Source: Deltaproteobacteria bacterium (GTDB lineage: Bacteria; Myxococcota_A; JAADFL01). Taken from it: DNA of 26,384 bases. Below are positions 8,003-17,120 of the stretch, piece by piece. The stretch is from the NCBI GenBank assembly GCA_013152945.1, contig JAADFL010000071.1:1-26384 (forward strand). Direction: 5' to 3'. The notes under the pieces were generated by a model. The model was not told where the DNA came from, searched no databases, and worked only from the letters and a program-made list of their open reading frames with translations. A program made the position numbers and the translations under genes. The stretch's first letter is position 1, and every line of letters begins with the position of its first letter.

Positions 8003-9451
8003 ATGGTTAATGACAACAACCACTCGAGGCTCTTGTTTTGCGCCATCAGTGATTTGCACCTTGGGGAAGAAGACTCGGTGCTCACCAATTTGGAATTAGG
8101 CGAGCCTGTGTTGAACCCAAGGGGACCAAACAGGTGCATGACCACACTGGTCAACCTGTTGCACTCAATTAAACGTGAATTGAACGATGGGAAGCCAATC
8201 CCAAGGCTGGTCCTCCTTGGAGATGTAGTGGAATTGGCCCAGGCTCCTTTCCACCTGGCCACATCTTTTTTCAGGACATTGTTGTTCCTCTTATCCCAGC
8301 GTAAGCTGGCCGACCGCGTCGTTTACTGCCCCGGAAACCATGATCACGGTCTTTGGTCCCTGGCAAGGAATTCGGCATGGCTGGAAGGTCTTTGTTCACC
8401 TTCCGATCTCGAAGCACGAAACGATTTCAACTACACCACCCAGATTAGCAGACCTGCCAGGATACCCGTGCTGGAAAGACTCGGGAAACTCTTCCCTGAA
8501 TACGAACACGACATAGACATGCTGGTTGCATACCCCAACTACCGGCTGGTTGCGGGAAGCAACCATGAGTTCATATTCACCCATGGTCACTTCATGGAGG
8601 ATTCATACAAGTTGATGAGCATTGTTGCCAGGCGGCTCATGGAGAATGTACCCACGAAAAAACTTTCAACGGCCCCGAGGAAAACAGTGGAAGAACTCGA
8701 AAAAGACAATGCTGCATGGATAGATTTCGTATGGTCCGGTATTGCGAGCTCGGGACAGAGCGGCGCACTTTTCGAAAGAATCTACGAGGCTGTGATGGTA
8801 AGGGATCGCGAGGTGGCCGCCTTGTTGGACCGGGTATCGGTGGTTCTCAAGGAAGAATACGATATTCCTTACGTGATAGAGGCATTCGAAGACAGTGCAT
8901 TCAAGGCAGTGCTCAAAAAAATCCTGGGCGAGATGGGTGTCATCGGCTCACATCATCGCGCTTCGGCAAGGGCCGGGGCCTTCACCAGGTCCCTCGAATC
9001 CGAATTAAAGGCGTACATCACGAATTACATATCCAGGCAACTCGCCTCGGAAGGAGATCGCCCTTCCATCGACAAGACAGTGTTCATCCACGGCCACACT
9101 CACAAGCCCTATTTTCAAGCAATAGAAGCAGGCGATTTCAAGAGCGTGGCGGCAGTAAACACAGGCGGTTGGGTGGTGGAGTCGAAAAATGTAACCAAGG
9201 CCGATCCAAGGCGGCCGGGGGTGGTTATCGGAACCGACCATGGTGATGTGGCCCTGCTCACCTTCAACAAGGGCCATGAACTTGTTTTCGAGTGTAAAGG
9301 TACAAATGACATCTGGTGCGCGCTCATACGCGAGCGCCTCGACACATTGGCACTGGAACTCGGAAGATCTGTTGTTGCTTCTTCCAGGATAAGGGAAAAA
9401 CACCTTGAACAAAGAATGAAAAAGCTGGAACACAAACTCGACGAACTCTGA
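8003..9451 (+). CDS. calcineurin-like metallophosphoesterase
   Basis: 482 residues from ATG 8003, chosen because GGGAGG sits seven bases upstream; the frame is open further left but overlaps the helicase promoter region. All metal-binding motifs are present in order: SDLHLG (D17, H19), LLGDVVE (D74), CPGNHDHG (N112, H113, D114), FTHGHF (H194) and HGHTHKP (H363, H365, H367), followed by VNTGGWV. A long helical insert at about 205-350 separates the last two motifs, and the tail 455-482 is probably a coiled coil. No signal peptide, so cytoplasmic. The family hydrolyses phosphomono- or diesters with two metal ions (Fe/Mn/Zn); substrate here is unknown. The divergent Ski2-like helicase raises the possibility of a shared nucleic-acid role, as in known helicase-phosphoesterase pairs, but this is only contextual. 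Confidence 0.9.
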   Translation: MVNDNNHSRLLFCAISDLHLGEEDSVLTNLELGEPVLNPRGPNRCMTTLVNLLHSIKRELNDGKPIPRLVLLGDVVELAQAPFHLATSFFRTLLFLLSQRKLADRVVYCPGNHDHGLWSLARNSAWLEGLCSPSDLEARNDFNYTTQISRPARIPVLERLGKLFPEYEHDIDMLVAYPNYRLVAGSNHEFIFTHGHFMEDSYKLMSIVARRLMENVPTKKLSTAPRKTVEELEKDNAAWIDFVWSGIASSGQSGALFERIYEAVMVRDREVAALLDRVSVVLKEEYDIPYVIEAFEDSAFKAVLKKILGEMGVIGSHHRASARAGAFTRSLESELKAYITNYISRQLASEGDRPSIDKTVFIHGHTHKPYFQAIEAGDFKSVAAVNTGGWVVESKNVTKADPRRPGVVIGTDHGDVALLTFNKGHELVFECKGTNDIWCALIRERLDTLALELGRSVVASSRIREKHLEQRMKKLEHKLDEL

Positions 9452-9590
9452 TCAGGGCCGTCAAAAAACAAGGGTATGCCCAAAAAGACCTAATTTCACT
9501 TTTTCCAGTGCGTTTTTTCCATTCTTGCTCGTAATGGTGTCTGTATGTATATGTAGTAGTAGTATTGAATAATTTTTACGGAGGGAGCAC

Positions 9591-11054
9591 ATGAAAAAAA
9601 ATCATATTCTGAAAAACTGCTTTTTGCTGTTCGTTTCAACCTTGCTCATTGGAGGTTGTGACAGCGGAACCACGCCGTCAGGGATAGGTAATGACGCAGA
9701 GCCCCAATACATCAAGGGTGGGGGCACGAACGGAGGCAAGATAGACGGCAGGCTCAATGTATTCGTATATGACGACGACACTGATAAACCTATCAAGGAA
9801 GCATTTGTGATGCTGGGCCCGGGACCCGAGCCCGATTTCTGGGGTTTTACAGATGAAACAGGTCTCATCACCTTCAGGAACAGCAATATAGACGGGCCCC
9901 AGGAACTTACGGTGTACAAGGAAGGGTTCCCGTTGAGTGTCATGTTCGGCCTGGATGCGGCAAATATCACACTGAGTATGAAACCTACCACGCCTGTTGA
10001 AACAGCGACCGTTGAAACAGCGACCGTCAAGGGCAAGGTAACCGGCCTGGACAAGATTGATACGCCTCCGGCAGGCTCTTTCAAGCTGGCTGTCGTAAGC
10101 TTCACCCTGCCTTCCATCTTTACTCCCGAGTTCGAAGACGTGCAGAAGATAGAACAACCGCCCGGCAACTTGAACCTGGTTTCACCCCAGATGCAAAGGG
10201 ACACATACGAGCTTACCACCAGAGTGGGAAAACACGCGGTTTATGCGCTCGGCGGAATATACACACCAGGGCAAAACAACCAGGCCGATACATTCGAACT
10301 CAAGTTTCTCGGCTTGACAGACATAACTACAAAAAAGGACGAGATGAAGGAGGGAATCGATATCGATCTCTCTATTCCTCTCAGTAAGCCGGCAAAAATC
10401 CTGGTAACAAAATTACCCAAGGGGTCGGACTCTGCCGGCGGCATCGTGTTACTGGATATGAACGACAGGGGAACAATACTATTTTCACTTTCCGGAGACC
10501 GGGAAGGCAAGGAGTTGACCACATCTCTTCCCGAACTTGCAGGCGACCTCGACGGCAGTTCATTGACACTCTTTGTTCAGGCTTTCAAGCAGGTATGCCA
10601 GGGCCAGGGAGACCAAGAGAATTGTACAGAAGAGCCTCCGTCCAGCATAAAGATCGAGAAAAAAGTTGCCCTCAAGGATCTCGAAAACAAGGAGGTTTAC
10701 GACCTCCTGGAACCACTCGAAGAAATGGATGTCGACACGAATTCATGGTCTTTCTCATTCAAGGCCCCGAGTGACATAGATATCATTACCTCGGACCTTG
10801 TAATAAAGGGCGCAACAGAGGACGAGGACCAAAAGCTTGCCTCGGTGACATTGTTCAACTCTTCCATGGATTCCTTCGCTCTCCCGGAGTTACCCGACAC
10901 GAGCGGTTTCAACGGGTTTTCTTCAAAGGATATCACGTGGCAGGGCGGCGCCATGCGTTTTGATAGTGGTACCGATCCTTTCAACATACATTTCGACGAT
11001 ATCGGCAAGTTCATAACCCACATGTCGCAGGCGGAAAAATCTCTCGCACAATAA
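9591..11054 (+). CDS. lipoprotein with carboxypeptidase-regulatory-like domain
   Basis: 487 residues; start ATG 9591 with GGAGGGAG just upstream. Signal peptide MKKNHILKNCFLLFVSTLLIGGC with lipidated Cys23. Residues about 52-135 look like a carboxypeptidase-regulatory or SdrD B-like beta-sandwich (LNVFVYDDDTDKPIKEAFVML, then a FTDETGLITF turn and a LTVYKEGFPL strand), a fold that often decorates surface proteins. After a VETATVETATV linker (a 15-base duplication) there are about 340 residues of mixed beta sequence without a family I recognise, containing one Cys pair (CQGQGDQENC). Probably outer-membrane or periplasmic. A single gene, 139 bases after the phosphoesterase and 135 bases before kup; no operon partner evident. 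Function unknown. Confidence 0.8.
   Translation: MKKNHILKNCFLLFVSTLLIGGCDSGTTPSGIGNDAEPQYIKGGGTNGGKIDGRLNVFVYDDDTDKPIKEAFVMLGPGPEPDFWGFTDETGLITFRNSNIDGPQELTVYKEGFPLSVMFGLDAANITLSMKPTTPVETATVETATVKGKVTGLDKIDTPPAGSFKLAVVSFTLPSIFTPEFEDVQKIEQPPGNLNLVSPQMQRDTYELTTRVGKHAVYALGGIYTPGQNNQADTFELKFLGLTDITTKKDEMKEGIDIDLSIPLSKPAKILVTKLPKGSDSAGGIVLLDMNDRGTILFSLSGDREGKELTTSLPELAGDLDGSSLTLFVQAFKQVCQGQGDQENCTEEPPSSIKIEKKVALKDLENKEVYDLLEPLEEMDVDTNSWSFSFKAPSDIDIITSDLVIKGATEDEDQKLASVTLFNSSMDSFALPELPDTSGFNGFSSKDITWQGGAMRFDSGTDPFNIHFDDIGKFITHMSQAEKSLAQ
9996..10025 (+). repeat. 15-base perfect tandem duplication in the lipoprotein gene
   Basis: GTTGAAACAGCGACC occurs twice back to back, encoding VETAT twice in the linker after the first domain. 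It is in frame, so it only lengthens the linker by five residues. The exact match suggests a recent slip event. Confidence 0.9.
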
Positions 11055-11189
11055 CGCGGTAAAATACTATCCTGTGTTCCATGTTTTACTCCGGCCCGAA
11101 AATGCCGTTAGAATGTGTCGGGTTCGGGTGTAACCGATTTCATTCGTGACACCCGGAACACTGAAAGCAAAGGTGGAGACAGGCGGAAG

Positions 11190-13121
11190 ATGGCAAAGAA
11201 GAAAAACGGGAATAAAAACGGCAAAACAAGAGACAGACATTCGCAAGAGGAGCCCGGCGGAAAAAGATTGTTGTTGTTGAGCTTGGTGGCGCTCGGAGTC
11301 GTGTACGGAGACATAGGCACGAGCCCGCTTTATGCCATAAGAGAATGCTTCTTCGGCGAATACGGTATCGAGCCTAGTCGTGCCAACGTTCTGGGTGTGC
11401 TCTCACTCGTACTTTGGGCGTTGATACTCGTGGTCTCGATCAAGTACCTCGTATTCGTAATGCGGGCCGACAATAACGGTGAGGGCGGAGTCCTTGCCCT
11501 GGCCGCACTGGTCGGTTACAAGAAGCGATCCAAACGCAGGGGGCTCATGTATATCATAATCCTCGGGTTGTTCGGAGCCGCCCTGCTCTATGGCGACGGC
11601 ATGATAACTCCCGCTATCTCGGTCTTGAGTGCCGTGGAAGGGCTCAACGTGGCAACAGGGTTCTTTCAGCCCTACATCCTGCCCATCACCATATTCATCC
11701 TGGTCGGCCTTTTCCTGCTGCAAAGCAGGGGCACTGCAGGAATCGGAATCGTGTTCGGCCCTATTACCTTGTTATGGTTACTGACCATTGCCTTGCTTGG
11801 AGTACGCCAGATATTTCTCGAACCTCACATACTGACCGCAGCCAATCCCCTGCATGCAGTCAGCTTTTTCATCAACAACGGCGTACTTGGATTCTTCGTC
11901 CTTGGAGCAGTATTCCTGGTAGTAACAGGCACAGAGGCCTTGTACGCAGACATGGGCCACTTCGGCAAACGCCCTATAAGGCTGACCTGGCTCGTGGCGG
12001 TCCTGCCTGCATTGCTGTTGAACTACTTCGGCCAGGGCGCCCTGCTCCTGGCTCACCCTGAAGCCGCCCATAATCCTTTCTACAGCCTGGCTCCAAGGTG
12101 GGCAATCTATCCCCTGGTCATACTGGCCACACTGGCAACCATAATAGCATCACAGGCGGCGATTTCCGGCGCCTTCTCGTTGACCTTCCAGGCCATCCAA
12201 TTGGGATACCTGCCCCGCATGAGAATAGTGCATACTTCGCCCAAGCAGATCGGGCAAATCTACCTGCCGCAGATCAACTGGATCCTGATGCTAGCCACGA
12301 TCGCCCTTGTCCTGGGATTCAAGACATCCAGCCGCCTGGCTGCTGCATACGGCGTGGCAGTCACCACAACCATGGTAATTACATCCATACTTTTCTTCGT
12401 CGTGGCCCGTGACCGGTGGAAGTGGAACCCGTTTGCCACAGGGCTCCTTGTTTTCCTGTTCCTCCTGGTCGACCTCGCCTTTTTCGGGGCCAACATAATA
12501 AAAATATCCCATGGCGCATGGTTTCCCCTGGCAATAGGCGTAGCGGTCTACATAGTGATGAGCACATGGCACAAGGGTCGCGAGGTGTTGGCCAGAAGGT
12601 TCAGGGCAAAGACCATGTCTGTCGAGAAATTCATGGAAAAAATAAGCAGCCAGCCTCCGCCCCGGGTTCAGGGAACAGCGGTCTTCATGACAGGCAACCT
12701 GAAGCTGGTGCCACCGGCCTTGATGCACAATCTCTCGCACAACAAGGTCCTTCATGAAAAGGTTATATTCCTGACAATAGTAACACAGGAAGTCCCAAGG
12801 ATAGGAGCAAGAGAAAGGGCGGAAGCAAAAGACCTCGGCCAGGGTATATTTTCGGTTACGTTAAACTATGGTTTCATGGAAGATCCCAATGTTCCAAGAG
12901 CGCTTGCCGCTGCGGAAGCCAAGGGACTGGATTTCGATCCCAAGGATGCCAGCTTCTTTCTTGGACGGGAGCGATTCCTTGCCAGAAAGAAAAAACAGGG
13001 CATGTCTGTTTGGCGTGAAAAAATCTTTGCCTTCTTGTCGAGGAACGCACTGGGCGCCACCGCCTTCTATAAAATCCCTGCAAACCAGGTAATCGAGGTG
13101 GGCGCACAGATAAAGCTCTAG
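11190..13121 (+). CDS. kup: KUP-family potassium uptake transporter
   Basis: 643 residues from ATG 11190; an in-frame GTG at 11115 would add 25 residues but AGGTGGAG lies about 11 bases before 11190, and the Kup family is usually about 620-670 long. A basic, hydrophilic N-terminal tail (1-25) precedes the diagnostic LGVVYGDIGTSPLYA (35-49). Further family motifs are YGDGMITPAISVLSAVEGL (134-152) and TGTEALYADMGHFGKRPI (246-263). About twelve hydrophobic segments run to about residue 470, followed by a cytoplasmic tail that starts near KFMEKISSQPPPRV. The family imports K+ with H+ across the inner membrane. It is flanked by lipoprotein genes with 135- and 159-base gaps, so it is probably a single unit. 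No second Trk/Kdp component is visible. No regulatory RNA was recognised upstream. Confidence 0.95.
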   Translation: MAKKKNGNKNGKTRDRHSQEEPGGKRLLLLSLVALGVVYGDIGTSPLYAIRECFFGEYGIEPSRANVLGVLSLVLWALILVVSIKYLVFVMRADNNGEGGVLALAALVGYKKRSKRRGLMYIIILGLFGAALLYGDGMITPAISVLSAVEGLNVATGFFQPYILPITIFILVGLFLLQSRGTAGIGIVFGPITLLWLLTIALLGVRQIFLEPHILTAANPLHAVSFFINNGVLGFFVLGAVFLVVTGTEALYADMGHFGKRPIRLTWLVAVLPALLLNYFGQGALLLAHPEAAHNPFYSLAPRWAIYPLVILATLATIIASQAAISGAFSLTFQAIQLGYLPRMRIVHTSPKQIGQIYLPQINWILMLATIALVLGFKTSSRLAAAYGVAVTTTMVITSILFFVVARDRWKWNPFATGLLVFLFLLVDLAFFGANIIKISHGAWFPLAIGVAVYIVMSTWHKGREVLARRFRAKTMSVEKFMEKISSQPPPRVQGTAVFMTGNLKLVPPALMHNLSHNKVLHEKVIFLTIVTQEVPRIGARERAEAKDLGQGIFSVTLNYGFMEDPNVPRALAAAEAKGLDFDPKDASFFLGRERFLARKKKQGMSVWREKIFAFLSRNALGATAFYKIPANQVIEVGAQIKL

Positions 13122-13200
13122 GACTGTTGCCGATAGTATTAGCCGCGTTCCCACGAATCATGAAGCCCTAAACAGTTTCATAAAAAGGAGAACATTCAAC

Positions 13201-13284
13201 ATGGATATTCACTTCTTGCCAAACCTTTGCAAGGGGGTGTATTTATCCGTGCATGTAGAATTTATTTCAAGGAGGCAACGATGA
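13201..13284 (+). CDS. 27-aa upstream ORF overlapping the M13 peptidase start
   Basis: ATG 13201 with AAAAAGGAG ending ten bases upstream opens 27 codons (MDIHFLPNLCKGVYLSV, then HVEFISRRQR) and stops at a TGA that overlaps the peptidase ATG as ATGA (13281-13284). The peptidase's own ribosome site (AAGGAGG, 13269-13275) lies inside this small frame. This is the layout of translational coupling or a leader peptide. The product matches no family I know and contains one Cys and no obvious signal peptide. Whether it is translated is unproven; short ORFs of this length occur by chance, but the good ribosome site plus the ATGA junction make it worth listing. Confidence 0.45.
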   Translation: MDIHFLPNLCKGVYLSVHVEFISRRQR

Positions 13285-15362
13285 AAAAGATTGTCCTTTT
13301 GTCTTTTGCCGTACTGGCAGGTTGCGCTGCACAGAAACCGGAGACCCAGGCCACTCCGAAACAGAAAGCGACAAAAGTAACAAAAGCGCCGAATGCTCCA
13401 AAGGTTACGGGGATCGACCTGGCCTCGATCGATCGAACCGCGGATCCCTGCAAGGATTTCTACCAATTTGCATGCGGAGGATGGATCAACAGCCACAAGA
13501 TACCTGCGGACAAGGCCAGGTGGGGCACCTTTGACGAGCTTGCTGAAAAAGACCTCAAGAAGCTTCATGACATATGCGAGAACGCTGCAGCAGGCAAGAG
13601 CGATCCGGACGACCGTTTCGGCAAGAAGGTAGGAGACTTCTATGCTGCCTGTATGGATGAAGAGGGTATTGAAAAGAAGGGACTCGAAAACCTGAAGACT
13701 GAATGGCAAAAGCTCGACTCCATCTCCAAGCCCGCATCATTTGCTTCTGCTGTAGCACACCTGCACCGAATCGGGGTCGGCGCCGTATTCGATCTGGAAG
13801 CAATGCAGGACTTCAAGGATTCCACAAAGGTGGTTGCCTGGATATTCCAGGGCGGCCTGACCTTGCCGGACAGGGATTACTATCTCAAGACCGATGACAA
13901 AAGCAAGGAGATACAAAAAAACTACCGTTCTTACATCAAGCAGATGCTGGTACTGGCGGGATGCAAGGAAAAGAAGGCTGCAAAAAAAGCCGAGAAAATT
14001 TTCAACCTGGAAAAATCCCTTGCCCGGTCATATTGGACACGTACTGAAATGCGCGACCCTCACCGTATCTACAACCCCATGAGCAAGGCAGAGCTTAAAA
14101 AAACTTGTCCCAATTTCGACTGGCAGACATACTTCAATGATCTGCACATCAGTGAAAAAGGAATATTTGCAGTCAGTACGCCCAAGGCATTGAAGCACCT
14201 GTCATCCTTGATTGCAAAACCAGGCCCCAAAACCTGGAAGACATACCTGAAATGGCGGGTTCTCGACACCCTGGCAAGGGCAAGAGCATTGCCGAAAAAA
14301 TTCACAGAGGAGCACTTCGCCTTTGTGTCAAAGAATTTCACCGGAGCCAAGGAGATGGAGCCAAGGTGGAAACACTGCACTAAGATGACTGATAAAATGC
14401 TCGGAGAGGCCCTCGGCCAGGCGTTTGTGAGGCGATGGTTCCCGCCAAAGGCTAAGAAGAATGCACTCCAACTCATCCGAAACATTCAACAAGCCATGCA
14501 TGATAACCTGGAGCACCTGGGCTGGATGGATCAGCAGACCCGTGAAAAGGCGATATCCAAGCTTTCCAAGATTGCCAACAAGATAGGTTATCCCGATAAG
14601 TGGCGTGATTACTCAAGTGTTCAAATCGACCGAAAATCCTATTTTGGGAGCCTTTCCGCTGCAGCAACGTTCGAGACCAACCGTGAAATCGCCAAGATCG
14701 GCAAGCCTGTGGACCGTACAGAGTGGGAGATGACCCCGCCCACGGTAAATGCGTACTATGAGCCACAGCTCAACGAAATGGTTTTCCCTGCAGGCATATT
14801 GCAACCCGTATTCTACACGCAAGGCGCCAATGATGCAGTAAATTACGGCGGCATCGGCTTTGTCATGGGCCACGAACTGACTCACGGTTTCGACGACCAG
14901 GGCCGAAAGTTCGACGCACAGGGCAACATGGCGGATTGGTGGAGTCCCGATGTGAGCAAAAAATTCGAAGATCGTGCATCTTGCGTTGTAAAGCAGTTTT
15001 CAAACTATGTGGCGGTCGACAATCTAAAGCTGAACGGCAAGCTCACCCTTGGGGAGAACATTGCAGACCTCGGAGGGCTGAAGCTTTCCTTCTCTGCTTA
15101 TAAGACTGCGCATAAAAATACGAAACCCGAACCCAACGTAGGAGGCTTCAGCCCGCAACAACAATTCTTCCTTTCAGCAGCACAGGTTTGGTGTTCAAAG
15201 TCCAGGCCCGAGTACGCCAGAAAAATGGTGGTCGTAGATCCTCATTCGCCTCCGAAATGGCGGGTGAACGGCCCTCTCTCCAACCTGGCTGACTTTTCCA
15301 AGGCCTTTTCCTGTAAACCCGGTGACCCAATGTCTCCAAAAGAACGCTGCCAGGTCTGGTAG
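13281..15362 (+). CDS. M13-family (neprilysin/PepO-like) zinc metallopeptidase lipoprotein
   Basis: 693 residues, start ATG 13281 with AAGGAGG five bases upstream. The N-terminus MKKIVLLSFAVLAGC is a lipoprotein signal with lipidated Cys15; a Lys/Thr/Pro-rich linker reaches about residue 42. The M13 N-domain begins DRTADPCKDFYQFACGGW (51-68), a hallmark of the family. The catalytic domain has NAYY (490-493, substrate-backbone binding), the zinc motif HELTH (H531, E532, H535), FDDQGRKFD, and GENIADLGG with the third ligand E592. It ends CQVW, the usual C-x-x-W tail, so the protein is complete and of normal length. Predicted function: cleavage of short peptides in the periplasm or on the outer membrane. 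Transcribed alone or with the 27-codon ORF that overlaps its start. Confidence 0.95.
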   Translation: MKKIVLLSFAVLAGCAAQKPETQATPKQKATKVTKAPNAPKVTGIDLASIDRTADPCKDFYQFACGGWINSHKIPADKARWGTFDELAEKDLKKLHDICENAAAGKSDPDDRFGKKVGDFYAACMDEEGIEKKGLENLKTEWQKLDSISKPASFASAVAHLHRIGVGAVFDLEAMQDFKDSTKVVAWIFQGGLTLPDRDYYLKTDDKSKEIQKNYRSYIKQMLVLAGCKEKKAAKKAEKIFNLEKSLARSYWTRTEMRDPHRIYNPMSKAELKKTCPNFDWQTYFNDLHISEKGIFAVSTPKALKHLSSLIAKPGPKTWKTYLKWRVLDTLARARALPKKFTEEHFAFVSKNFTGAKEMEPRWKHCTKMTDKMLGEALGQAFVRRWFPPKAKKNALQLIRNIQQAMHDNLEHLGWMDQQTREKAISKLSKIANKIGYPDKWRDYSSVQIDRKSYFGSLSAAATFETNREIAKIGKPVDRTEWEMTPPTVNAYYEPQLNEMVFPAGILQPVFYTQGANDAVNYGGIGFVMGHELTHGFDDQGRKFDAQGNMADWWSPDVSKKFEDRASCVVKQFSNYVAVDNLKLNGKLTLGENIADLGGLKLSFSAYKTAHKNTKPEPNVGGFSPQQQFFLSAAQVWCSKSRPEYARKMVVVDPHSPPKWRVNGPLSNLADFSKAFSCKPGDPMSPKERCQVW

Positions 15363-15429
15363 ATACTGCCTGTTGATCCTTTGCTCCATTCTCCTGTAAG
15401 GTAATTCCGGAGATTGCTTGGAGAAAACA

Positions 15430-17079
15430 ATGTACTATGCAAACGGGCAGAGGAAAAAAGACGGACCGCTTTTCATAGCAATCTTTCTCGTGTTCATTTT
15501 CTTGCCTTCCTGGGCGATATTTTCAATCCCGGGATGTAGTCTGGTAGTGGACACAAAGGGTAAGGCCTGTAAAACCAATGAAGATTGCAGCAATCAAGGT
15601 TATACCTGCGACACAAACTCGGGCCGATGTGTAAATGCAGGAGATACTGATACGGACATTGATACAGACACAGACACGGACACAGATACTGACACGGACA
15701 CGGACACTGACACGGACACTGACACTGACACTGACACGGACACAGACACTGACACTGACACGGACACGGACACTGACACGGACACGGACACAGACATGGA
15801 CACGGACACGGACATGGACACGGACACAGACACAGACACTGACACTGACACTGACACTGACACTGACACGGACACAGACACGGACACAGACATGGACACG
15901 GACACGGACACAGACATAGATACAGACACAGACACAGACACAGACACCAAGTGCGATTCTCCGAAATGCAACGCAGGAGATGCGTGCATAGATCCCGGTC
16001 AATGCAACCCGAACCAAGGCGAAAGTATCTGCAAAACAGGAAATTTCGAGAACTCGTGCGGCGACAATAGGTGCAACTGCGGAGAGACACAGGAATCCTG
16101 TCCCGGCGACTGCACCTGGACACGACTCGATTTGGGGACCATGGTCTCCGGTATCAATGACATTGCATTCGATAATGATCAAAACCATGGATGCGCAGTA
16201 GGCACAGGCTTTATACTGTGTACGAAAAACCTCGGAGATTCCTGGACCGAAAACGACGCCAAGGGAACCTCTGGCAGCGACAAGTTGTACAGTGTAGACC
16301 TGAAACAAGGATACGGCCTTGCCGCCGGCGGCTATGGGGGTTTTCCCGGAAACGGCGTATTCCACTTCAGTAAAGACCACGGCGAAACCTGGAACCGGTA
16401 CAAAGGATATAGTCCATCCGGCACAGAGCCCTCGGCCGTGAGCTGTGCAAAAGTTGACGCGAAAACCTACTGCTATGCCGTTGGCGGCCAGGACTGGATC
16501 GCCAAGGTGGATGTTGAACAGGAGAGTTCGTCCAGTCAAACCACGGACGGCACCTATTCATTCCTTGGAGTTCTGGCACAAGACTCGGGTTCCGTCTTTG
16601 CGTGCGGCACGAATGGTGCTTTGATACAAAGGCTGTCAGGGACAGGCATGTTGAAACCGCCGGACAATTGGAATCCCCCTGCATATGACATGACCGGCTT
16701 GTTCTTCCTTGAGTCGGGACATGGATGGGTTGTAGGCAATAATGGCTCCGGCTCGGTTATCTATAAAACGAGTTCACCATCCGCAGGATGGTTCAAGGTG
16801 GCTCAATTAACCGACCACAGTCTCCTGGACATAGTATTCCTCGACGACAATCTCGGGTATGCGATAGAAGCCGGGGGGCCAAGCATCCTGGTTACCAAAA
16901 ACGGAGGAATCGACTGGGCGGAAGATTTTACCCTTGACAAATCGAAGGCCGATTTCAGTGCAATTGCCATGGTCAGGGTCACGGATGGAAAAAATTCTGG
17001 CCAAACTCTGGTATTTGCCGCCGGAGTCGACGATGGGCAAGGCATGATCTTTCGCATGACCTTGCAGGACCAACAGTAA
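15430..17079 (+). CDS. lipoprotein with Asp-Thr array, Cys-rich modules and BNR/Ycf48-like propeller
   Basis: 549 residues from ATG 15430 (GGAG seven bases upstream; a TTG at 15418 is an alternative). Signal sequence ends SIPGC (Cys36). Next a Cys-rich module CKTNEDCSNQGYTC...GRC (about 47-67), then 51 Asp-Xaa dipeptides (72-173), mostly Asp-Thr. A second Cys-rich part (about 175-228) holds CGDNRCNCGETQESCPGDC, a motif common in lipoproteins of delta-type bacteria. Residues about 230-549 show repeats with GDSWTEND, HGETWNRY and NGGIDWAED, the Asp-box / Ycf48-like pattern of beta-propellers (sialidase/VPS10-type fold). No catalytic residues can be assigned, so a ligand-binding or adhesive surface role is more likely than an enzyme. 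The acidic array probably serves as a long extended, Ca2+-capable stalk (inference). Gene stands 67 bases after the peptidase. Confidence 0.85.
   Translation: MYYANGQRKKDGPLFIAIFLVFIFLPSWAIFSIPGCSLVVDTKGKACKTNEDCSNQGYTCDTNSGRCVNAGDTDTDIDTDTDTDTDTDTDTDTDTDTDTDTDTDTDTDTDTDTDTDTDTDTDMDTDTDMDTDTDTDTDTDTDTDTDTDTDTDTDMDTDTDTDIDTDTDTDTDTKCDSPKCNAGDACIDPGQCNPNQGESICKTGNFENSCGDNRCNCGETQESCPGDCTWTRLDLGTMVSGINDIAFDNDQNHGCAVGTGFILCTKNLGDSWTENDAKGTSGSDKLYSVDLKQGYGLAAGGYGGFPGNGVFHFSKDHGETWNRYKGYSPSGTEPSAVSCAKVDAKTYCYAVGGQDWIAKVDVEQESSSSQTTDGTYSFLGVLAQDSGSVFACGTNGALIQRLSGTGMLKPPDNWNPPAYDMTGLFFLESGHGWVVGNNGSGSVIYKTSSPSAGWFKVAQLTDHSLLDIVFLDDNLGYAIEAGGPSILVTKNGGIDWAEDFTLDKSKADFSAIAMVRVTDGKNSGQTLVFAAGVDDGQGMIFRMTLQDQQ
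15643..15948 (+). repeat. 51-unit hexanucleotide array encoding (Asp-Thr)n
   Basis: 306 bases of GACACN-type hexamers. Asp is nearly always GAC, while Thr uses ACG, ACT and ACA irregularly. The few non-Thr codons (ATT, ATG, ATA) each differ from a Thr codon by one C-to-T change. Unit length is six, so gain or loss of units keeps frame. All other frames stay open here, producing spurious minus-strand ORFs such as a Ser-Val array. Confidence 0.97.
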
Positions 17080-17120
17080 CAGCACGAAACCGGGATCCGG
17101 CATTCCCCGCATATACGCTC

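Noticed and set aside
11115-11189. GTG start giving Kup 25 more residues
   Set aside because: No ribosome site before it, and the added residues are not part of the family; ATG 11190 is preferred.
15494-16539. Long minus-strand ORFs with Cys-Leu, Val-Cys/Val-Arg and Ser-Val arrays
   Set aside because: All are alternate-frame readings of the Asp-Thr hexanucleotide array.
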